DNA from: JACQCE01 sp041484905
GTDB lineage: Bacteria > Nitrospirota > Nitrospiria > JACQCE01
Direction: 5' to 3'
Length of the DNA stretch: 12,797 nt
NCBI GenBank assembly: GCA_041484905.1
Contig: JBGPIL010000048.1
Span: 1 to 12,797 of the forward strand
Shown: positions 6,293 through 12,797 of the stretch, in pieces
Numbering within the stretch: position 1 is the first letter of the stretch
How the letters are laid out: each line of letters starts with the position of its first letter
Made by a program: the position numbers and the translations under genes
Notes under the pieces: generated by a model
What the model saw: the letters and a program-made list of their open reading frames with translations, nothing else
Told to the model about the DNA's origin: nothing
Databases searched by the model: none

Positions 6293-8224
6293 ATGACGCA
6301 CGGGACGCGGGGGCGGTTCACGCCCGGCGGTCTCTTCTTTCTGCTGCTCGGAGCGGGTGTGGCGTTGCTGATCGGGATGATCAACGTCCAGTCGAACCGG
6401 CTGGGGCAGCTTCGTGCGGCAGCGGCCGAGCAATTCGAGGCCCGTGCGGCGGCGGCGGCCCGGTGGGTGGAGGTGGAACTATCGCAGCATCGGGATCAGG
6501 CGACGGTGGCCGTGTTGGCCGCCTTAACGAATCAGCTGGCCGTTCGGCGGATCACGCTGTGGGATCGATACGGAAAGGCGGTCCTCGATTCGATGGGGGA
6601 TCGCGCCGAGGCCGGCCGGTCTCTGCCCGAGGAGATCATTCCATTGATGCCGGTGGAACAGAGGAACCTGACCAGTCTTGGGTTGTTGAGCCCGCCGCGC
6701 CGGTTGCCCTCCGGCGCCGAGGTGCGGACGTACTGGCTGCCGGTGACCGACTTTGAGCATCCGGTTGGTATGACCGGGGTGGTCGGAGCGGGCGGAACGG
6801 CCGGAGCCGATGGACCGCTGTTGCTGGCCGTGACGATCGATCTGCCGCCTGCCTTGCGGGAGAGGGCCGGCTCCGGCGCCTTCTGGCCGCTGGGGGTGAT
6901 CGTTGGTTCGGCCGTGCTGTTGTTGGGTTACGCCGTCATTCGGTGGCTGCGGGTGATGCCGCGGGAGGAGCCGATCCCGAAGGGCGGAACGGATGGCAGT
7001 CCGGTCCGGCGGCGGGAGGCATTTGTCGTTGGGACGTTTGCGGGACTGATTCAGGAATTGAAGGAGAAGGAGCAGGAGCTGGCCCGGTTGCGCAGCGAGG
7101 CGGAGGAACGGGCCCGGCACGTGGAAAGTTATAACGAGAACATTCTGCGCAGTGTGGCCAGCGGCGTGCTGACGGTCGATCGGGAGTTGAAGATCACCTC
7201 CTATAATGAGGCGGCGGAACGCATTCTGGGCTGGCCGCGGGCGCAGGTGATCGGCCGCCGCCCGGAGGAGTTGTTCGGCGCGGGCCATCCGTTGACGCGG
7301 ATCATCGCCCAGACGCTGGAGCGGCAGGAATGGCTGAGCCGTCAGGAGCTGGAGCTGGACGCGCCGAACGGCCGCGTCTGGGTCGGCATGAGCACGTCGC
7401 TGCTGCGCGACCAGGCGGAGGCGGTGCTGGGGGCGACAGTGGTCTTTACCGATTTGACCGAGATCAAACGGCTGCAGGAGCAGGTGGAGCTGCGGCGCCG
7501 CCTGGCGGAGCTGGGCGAAGTGTCGGCGGGGATCGCGCATGAATTCCGCAATTACATGGGCACGATCATGGGGTACGCGCGGCTGGTCGCCAAGTCGCTC
7601 AAGCCGGATGATCCGACGGCCAAGATGGCGCTGGCGATCAATGAAGAGCTCAAGGCGATGAACCGGCTGATTGATGATTTATTGAACTTCGGCCGCCACA
7701 CCGAACTGTCGGTTTCGCCCACTGACCTGGCCGGCCTGCTTACGCGCAGCCTCGCGCAGGTGGCGGCCCGCAGCGCGGAGCAGCACGTCACCGTGTCAGT
7801 CAACCTTCAGCCCTCCTTAGCCGGCTCCGTCTCAGCCGGAGGAACGAATGACGGCCTGCCGGTGGTCTGGGTGGATGAGGGGCTGCTCTACCAGGCCCTG
7901 TTGAATCTGTTCGCCAACGCGCTCGATGCGATGCCGGAGGGCGGCACGCTGACCGTGCAATGCCGGCCGGTCAAACCGCGCGACGTGGAAATCATCATCA
8001 CCGACACGGGTGTCGGCATTGCGCCGGAGCATCTGGACCGGATTTTCCTGCCGATGTTCACGACCAAGCAGAAAGGCACCGGCCTGGGGCTCGCGCTCGC
8101 CCACAAGATCATTCTCTCCCACGGCGGCCGGATCGCCGTCGAGACGAAAGAGGGAGCCGGCACGACGTTTCGCATCGTGCTGCCCGTCGGAGAGACCGCG
8201 GCAAAAGCCGTCAGCCGGCGCTAA
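6293..8224 (+). CDS. Membrane sensor histidine kinase with PAS domain (NtrB/AtoS/ZraS type)
   Basis: Senses an unknown signal and autophosphorylates to drive a partner regulator. Numbered from the ATG at 6293: TM1 12-31, an extracytoplasmic sensor of about 165 residues, TM2 197-219, a short coiled coil, PAS about 282-390, H-box AHEFRN with His416, and a HATPase domain with N-box N542, DTGVGIA (571) and GTGLGLA (595). It has two membrane helices, unlike the six of PilS, so I do not call it pilS despite the pilD neighbour. The ATG at 6236 (20 nt inside pilD, preceded by GGGAG at tight spacing) is an alternative start. The likely partner is the sigma-54 response regulator at 9502. The stop TAA (8222-8224) overlaps the first bases of a REP sequence. 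Confidence 0.93.
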   Translation: MTHGTRGRFTPGGLFFLLLGAGVALLIGMINVQSNRLGQLRAAAAEQFEARAAAAARWVEVELSQHRDQATVAVLAALTNQLAVRRITLWDRYGKAVLDSMGDRAEAGRSLPEEIIPLMPVEQRNLTSLGLLSPPRRLPSGAEVRTYWLPVTDFEHPVGMTGVVGAGGTAGADGPLLLAVTIDLPPALRERAGSGAFWPLGVIVGSAVLLLGYAVIRWLRVMPREEPIPKGGTDGSPVRRREAFVVGTFAGLIQELKEKEQELARLRSEAEERARHVESYNENILRSVASGVLTVDRELKITSYNEAAERILGWPRAQVIGRRPEELFGAGHPLTRIIAQTLERQEWLSRQELELDAPNGRVWVGMSTSLLRDQAEAVLGATVVFTDLTEIKRLQEQVELRRRLAELGEVSAGIAHEFRNYMGTIMGYARLVAKSLKPDDPTAKMALAINEELKAMNRLIDDLLNFGRHTELSVSPTDLAGLLTRSLAQVAARSAEQHVTVSVNLQPSLAGSVSAGGTNDGLPVVWVDEGLLYQALLNLFANALDAMPEGGTLTVQCRPVKPRDVEIIITDTGVGIAPEHLDRIFLPMFTTKQKGTGLGLALAHKIILSHGGRIAVETKEGAGTTFRIVLPVGETAAKAVSRR

Positions 8225-8245
8225 AAAGGGGACAGGCTACTTTTT
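8223..8245 (+). repeat. REP-like sequence, left end of the RAYT unit
   Basis: Identical over 23 bp to the arm at 5343-5365: A5, GGGGACAGGCTAC, T5. It overlaps the kinase stop codon by two bases and contains the TAG stop of the RAYT gene on the minus strand (8237-8239). Confidence 0.88.
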
Positions 8246-8887
8246 AGAGCGATTGTGTGGTCGACCGCGGTCACGTAGCGTGGATTCAAGACCCAAAGTC
8301 GTTGCTGTTTGTGTCTGCCACTCTGCAGCCCCAAACGGTCTCTGTCGGTTCACAGAAGTGCGGAGCCGGCCTAGTTCACGATCGAGCAGCGGCTCATTGA
8401 GCCAGCGATTCCGATCAGGAGGACAAGGGACTGGCCATGGATCTAGAATCGTTCGATGACTAAGACTCGACCATGGCCATTGATTCGCCTGTTCGACTAT
8501 GCCGGCGCGAATCGGGTTGCACAGGATGTAACGGAGGACGGTCAAAAAGTGTCCATCTTGTTGGATGGGAAAACTCTTGAAGCGACCCTGCCAGACGTGT
8601 CCGCTGCTCCCGTGGCGCCGGTGATATCGCCGTACATGACTGGTGAGCCACCACTGCATGAATGTGCTGAGGGTCATAACAGTCTCAGGCTGAAGGACAA
8701 GGTGAAAGTGGTTCGGCATCAAGCAGAATCCAAACACCTTGACCGCAAATCTGGATTTCGCCGCGCACAGCAGGCCGAGGAAAACCTGATAGTCACCGGT
8801 ATTGCGGAAAATGGTCGCACCGCCGTTTCCCCGATTAATGATGTGATAGGCATAGCCAGCCAACTGGCCTCGTGGAATGCGAGGCAT
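8237..8887 (-). CDS. REP-associated tyrosine transposase (RAYT, Y1/IS200-like)
   Basis: A single-strand DNA endonuclease of the HUH Y1 family. From the ATG at 8887 it is 216 aa, normal for RAYTs. It starts MPRIPRGQLAGYAYHIINRG, has the HUH pair in MPNHFHLVL (H60, H62), GHVWQGRFKS at 96-105, and the nucleophile Tyr120 in VLRYILCNPIRAGIV. The C-terminus (RPFGAAEW, LGLESTLRDRGRP) is typical of the group, so the enzyme looks intact. The start is fixed by a strong Shine-Dalgarno AAAGGAGG at 8897-8904. A longer in-frame ATG at 8953 would translate through a REP copy and is rejected. There is no adjacent tnpB and there are no ordinary IS ends. The base composition is more AT-rich than the flanking genes in places, fitting horizontal origin. 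Confidence 0.93.
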   Translation of the reverse strand: MPRIPRGQLAGYAYHIINRGNGGATIFRNTGDYQVFLGLLCAAKSRFAVKVFGFCLMPNHFHLVLQPETVMTLSTFMQWWLTSHVRRYHRRHGSSGHVWQGRFKSFPIQQDGHFLTVLRYILCNPIRAGIVEQANQWPWSSLSHRTILDPWPVPCPPDRNRWLNEPLLDRELGRLRTSVNRQRPFGAAEWQTQTATTLGLESTLRDRGRPHNRSKK

Positions 8888-8920
8888 CGCTTCACGCCTC
8901 CTTTGAAGAGAGGGTTGAAG

Positions 8921-8941
8921 AAAACCAGCCTGTCCCCTTTT
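8921..8941 (-). repeat. REP-like sequence, inner right copy
   Basis: A4, CCAGCCTGTCCCC, T4: the reverse complement of the REP core with CCAGCC in place of GTAGCC and shorter A and T runs. It lies 16 nt upstream of the RAYT Shine-Dalgarno, where it could affect or sense transposase expression. Confidence 0.78.
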
Positions 8942-8973
8942 GGGAACAAGCACATCTTTAAAGGGAAAGCAGG

Positions 8974-8997
8974 AAAAAGCAGCCTGTCCCCTTTTTT
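8974..8997 (-). repeat. REP-like sequence, outer right copy
   Basis: A5, GCAGCCTGTCCCC, T6: the REP core in inverse orientation to the copy at 8223. Its T-run supplies the last two bases of the TAA stop of the 73-aa gene on the minus strand (8996-8998). Confidence 0.82.
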
Positions 8998-9217
8998 ATG
9001 AGACCGGTGGTGTGGCCGGTTTGCCGTTGTCCGCGGCGGCGCGGATCTGCATCCGGCCGGTGACCGGCAGGGCATCCAGCAACACGGTCTCGCTCCCGTC
9101 CTGATTGGTGAAAGCCGCGCCGATCCGGATCCAGTAGCTCTTCCCGTTCCGCTGGGCGATGGCGAAGACCTGGCGGGCCGATTTGGTGGCGGGCTGTTTT
9201 TCTTTGACCTCGGTCAT
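8996..9217 (-). CDS. Small conserved-looking hypothetical protein (73 aa)
   Basis: A soluble basic protein beginning MTEVKEKQPATKSARQVFAI. The core, NGKSYWIRIGAAFTNQDGS and then LDALPVTGRMQIR, looks like a small beta-sheet fold seen in short uncharacterised bacterial proteins of the pattern YW-x-x-IG-x-AF-x-x-x-DG. I cannot give a function. Expression signals are strong: Shine-Dalgarno AAAAGGAG at 9224-9231 with a six-base spacer, and a sigma-54 promoter at 9266-9280. It is divergent from the sigma-54 response regulator gene, which makes it the best local candidate target of that regulator. The stop codon is completed by bases of the REP sequence, so its native C-terminus may have changed slightly when the element arrived. 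Confidence 0.85.
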   Translation of the reverse strand: MTEVKEKQPATKSARQVFAIAQRNGKSYWIRIGAAFTNQDGSETVLLDALPVTGRMQIRAAADNGKPATPPVS

Positions 9218-9265
9218 GATAGGCTCCTTTTGTTGGGAGTGTGAGTGTTGCTACGCGTGATGTAA

Positions 9266-9280
9266 GCAGATTCCGTGCCA
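9266..9280 (-). promoter_or_regulatory. Sigma-54 (-24/-12) promoter for the 73-aa gene
   Basis: On the minus strand TGGCACGGAATCTGC has the invariant GG and GC separated by exactly ten bases. The -24 element TGGCACG is perfect and the -12 is CTGCT against consensus TTGCA/T. Predicted transcription starts near 9254, about 37 nt before the ATG at 9217. Confidence 0.75.
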
Positions 9281-9340
9281 GCGGACTGAGTCGTGTGATC
9301 TCATCGGTAGAGTTGTTTCTGGTTCGGGAATATGCCGCGC

Positions 9341-9379
9341 TGTTCAGGTGACAGGGCGTGGGGTGACCGGTTGTTCAGG
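9341..9379. promoter_or_regulatory. Candidate activator sites: direct repeat TGTTCAGG x2
   Basis: TGTTCAGG occurs at 9341-9348 and 9372-9379, 31 bp apart, which is close to three helical turns. Both lie roughly 87-125 bp upstream of the predicted sigma-54 start, the usual range for enhancer sites. The second falls between the -35 and -10 of the response regulator promoter. The repeat is short, so chance is possible. Confidence 0.35.
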
Positions 9380-9391
9380 GTGTGCTATACT
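9363..9391 (+). promoter_or_regulatory. Candidate sigma-70 promoter of the response regulator
   Basis: GTGACC (9363-9368), 17-nt spacer, TATACT (9386-9391) with an extended TGC just before the -10. The predicted start near 9398 leaves a leader of about 104 nt that holds the heptamer hairpin. Confidence 0.55.
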
Positions 9392-9412
9392 GCGCGAGTT
9401 TGGAGAAAGGCT

Positions 9413-9491
9413 GGTAGCCAGTAGCCAGGGGCCAGTAGCCAGGAACAACCGTCGTCTTTCTCTGGCTACTGCCTACCGTCTACCGCCTACT
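9413..9491. repeat. Inverted array of degenerate 7-mers (four units per arm)
   Basis: Left arm: ggtagcc, agtagcc, aggggcc, agtagcc (9413-9440). Right arm: ggctact, gcctacc, gtctacc, gcctact (9464-9491). The arms are inverted about a 23-nt spacer and include a perfect 10-bp match (9433-9442 with 9462-9471). It fills the leader of the response regulator gene and ends ten bases before its ATG. The layout of four units per arm mirrors the octamer array at 96-191. Confidence 0.75.
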
Positions 9492-9501
9492 GTGTGTTTT
9501 C

Positions 9502-10866
9502 ATGGGCAAGATTCTCATCGCCGAAGATAAAGAGAGCATGGCCAAGATGCTCATGCAGGCGCTCGGCGCGGCCGAGTATGAGTCGGTCTGGGCCAAGGAC
9601 GGCCGCGAGGCGATCCAGCAGGTGCGGGACAACCGGTTCGATCTGATCATTACCGATTTGAAACTGCCCTATAAAGACGGCCTGGCTGTGCTGGAAGCGG
9701 CCCGGGAGTTCTGCCCGAGGACGCCGGTGATTCTCATGACCGCCTACGGGACGATCGAGACGGCCGTGAAGGCGGTCAAAGAGGGCGCCTACGATTTTCT
9801 GACGAAGCCGTTCGACCCCGATCATCTGCTCCTGCTCATCGACAGGGCGCTGGAGAAGCAGCGGCTGGTGACCGAGAATGTGATCCTGCGGGAGGAGATG
9901 GCCAAGCACCTGAAGGTGCCGAAGATTATCGGCAAAAGCCCGGCGATGGCCAAGAGCCTCGAAACGCTGCAGAAGGTGGCGGCCGGCAGCACGACCGTCC
10001 TGCTGCTGGGCGAAAGCGGCACGGGCAAAGAGCTCTTCGCCCGCGCGATTCATTATATCAGCCCCCGCAAGGACGGCCCGTTCGTGGCCATCAACTGCGC
10101 GGCGATTCCGCACGATCTCTTGGAGAGCGAGCTGTTCGGCCACGAGAAGGGGTCGTTTACGGGCGCGGTCGGCCGCCGGATCGGCAAGTTCGAGCTGGCC
10201 GATCGGGGCACGCTGTTCCTCGATGAAATCGGCGAGATGGATCTGGGACTGCAATCGAAACTGCTCCGGGTGCTGGAGGATGACGAAATCACGCGCGTGG
10301 GGGGCACGATCAAAACGAAGGTGGACGTGCGGGTGGTCGCGGCCAGCAACCGGAACCTTCAGACGGCGATCGGGCAGAAGCTGTTTCGCGAGGATCTCTT
10401 CTATCGGCTGAGCGTGTTTCCCATCGTCATCCCGCCGTTGCGGGAGCGGAAGGAGGATATTCCCGTCCTGGCCGATCATTTTCTGGACGTCTATTCCCAC
10501 GAGCTGAAAAAGCCGATTCGCCGGCTGACGCCCGAGGCGGAGGCGGCGTTGCTCGCCCATGCCTGGTCGGGCAATGTGCGGGAGCTGCAAAATTGCATCG
10601 AACGGGCCGTGATCCTCTCCGAGGGAGAAACGATTGGCCCGGAACTGCTCAATCTCAAGAGCCGGGAGCCGATGGGCGAGGCGGCGCCGTTGCCGGCCGA
10701 CGCCACGCTGCACGAGGTGGGGGCGGCGGCGAGCCGGGCGGCGGAAACGCGGATGATCCAAAAAGTGCTCAAGGAGACCAACGGCAACAAGAGCCGCGCC
10801 GCGGAGATTTTGCAGGTCAGTTATAAGACGTTGTTGACGAAGATCAAGGACTTTGGAATAGACTGA
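9502..10866 (+). CDS. Sigma-54-dependent response regulator (NtrC family: REC, AAA+, Fis HTH)
   Basis: A transcription activator that, once phosphorylated, remodels sigma-54 RNA polymerase. The 454 aa divide into receiver (phospho-acceptor D52, acidic pair E8/D9, MTAYG and LTKPF at the usual places), AAA+ core with Walker A GESGTGKE (170-177), the sigma-54 loop GSFTGA (217-222; Ser in place of the usual Ala) and Walker B LFLDEIGE with D241, and a C-terminal Fis-type helix-turn-helix (NKSRAAEILQVSYKTLLTKI). It is complete. The probable kinase partner is at 6293, on the same strand, separated by the 73-aa gene and the RAYT unit. No Shine-Dalgarno precedes the ATG; the repeat hairpin sits there instead. 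Type IV pilus control (PilR-like) is possible given pilD but unproven. Confidence 0.95.
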   Translation: MGKILIAEDKESMAKMLMQALGAAEYESVWAKDGREAIQQVRDNRFDLIITDLKLPYKDGLAVLEAAREFCPRTPVILMTAYGTIETAVKAVKEGAYDFLTKPFDPDHLLLLIDRALEKQRLVTENVILREEMAKHLKVPKIIGKSPAMAKSLETLQKVAAGSTTVLLLGESGTGKELFARAIHYISPRKDGPFVAINCAAIPHDLLESELFGHEKGSFTGAVGRRIGKFELADRGTLFLDEIGEMDLGLQSKLLRVLEDDEITRVGGTIKTKVDVRVVAASNRNLQTAIGQKLFREDLFYRLSVFPIVIPPLRERKEDIPVLADHFLDVYSHELKKPIRRLTPEAEAALLAHAWSGNVRELQNCIERAVILSEGETIGPELLNLKSREPMGEAAPLPADATLHEVGAAASRAAETRMIQKVLKETNGNKSRAAEILQVSYKTLLTKIKDFGID

Positions 10867-10870
10867 GGAC

Positions 10871-10950
10871 ATTTTCGATTGACGATTGTCGATTTTCGAT
10901 TGAAAGGCAAAGGACCATGAGGATGGTCGATCGACGATTTTCAAGTGAAT
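10871..10950. repeat. Degenerate heptamer repeat block between two regulator genes
   Basis: Block one (10871-10905) reads attttcg, attgacg, attgtcg, attttcg, attgaaa. Block two (10923-10950) reads atggtcg, atcgacg, attttca, agtgaat. Both are seven-base periodic with a shared att-nnc-g pattern. They lie in the 165-nt gap after the response regulator stop, where I see no gene and no convincing terminator. Confidence 0.65.
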
Positions 10951-11031
10951 AACCGAATGATCAGGAGCAGGCGGAATTGATTTTTATTCGAAAATAGAAC
11001 ATAGGTTTTTTCACTCCACTACGGGGTTCTT

Positions 11032-12797
<1,766 letters not shown>

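Larger units (their letters stand above)
8223..8997 (-). mobile_element. REP-RAYT unit inserted between two convergent genes
   Basis: A transposase gene is bounded by REP-like sequences in inverted orientation: one at 8223-8245 and two tandem copies in the opposite orientation at 8921-8941 and 8974-8997. The outer ends coincide with the stop codons of the kinase gene and of the 73-aa gene. I see no target-site duplication, which is normal for single-strand Y1 transposition. RAYTs are established as REP-mobilising enzymes; that this one acts on these particular REPs is inferred from proximity and identity. Confidence 0.82.

Noticed and set aside
8456..9001. 181-codon plus-strand frame across the RAYT gene
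   Set aside because: Antisense to an intact transposase; its end is just translation of REP sequence.
9487..10944. 485-codon minus-strand frame opposite the response regulator
   Set aside because: The plus strand is an unmistakable REC-AAA+-Fis protein; the antisense frame is rich in Arg, His and Gln with no domain.
10977..11005. Possible promoter TTGATT with a weak -10 before the second activator
   Set aside because: The best -10 at the right spacing matches only about three of six bases; not strong enough to annotate.

Overview
The window is GC-rich and gene-dense, with Gram-negative features: a prepilin peptidase, secreted and possibly lipid-anchored proteins, and two sigma-54 activators. 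The gene mix, the GluRS/tRNA-Gln setting and the REP-type transposase suggest a Nitrospira-like or deltaproteobacterial organism. That placement is inference, and no marker here settles it.

Left part (1-5122), all on the minus strand. A well-supported promoter drives gltX (glutamyl-tRNA synthetase). Packed behind it are five small genes: a 78-aa secreted protein or lipoprotein, two long coiled-coil secreted paralogues (365 and 343 aa), a DUF3592-like membrane protein and a four-helix membrane protein. Start/stop overlaps (ATGA) and short gaps suggest one operon. The first three secreted products share a tandem Cys repeat (consensus PGVQGCVGxxC) that I cannot assign to a known family. After the operon comes an inverted array of degenerate 8-mers, then tRNA-Gln(CUG).

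Middle part (5123-9217). Between gltX and pilD lies a perfect 23-bp inverted pair of REP-like sequences, abutting a candidate pilD promoter. pilD (prepilin peptidase) is followed by a membrane-bound PAS histidine kinase. The same REP sequence then flanks a REP-associated tyrosine transposase (RAYT) in inverted orientation. This forms a complete REP-RAYT unit sitting exactly between the stop codons of two convergent genes: the kinase and a 73-aa protein.

Right part (9218-12797). The 73-aa gene has a textbook -24/-12 sigma-54 promoter. Divergent from it is an NtrC-type response regulator, the probable partner of the kinase. Its leader carries a candidate sigma-70 promoter and a heptamer-based inverted array. 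A second sigma-54 activator, with a large unrecognised N-terminal domain in place of a receiver, runs off the window end.

The likely logic is that kinase and response regulator form one two-component system. The 73-aa gene is then a candidate local sigma-54 target, and pilD links the locus to type IV pili or type II secretion.
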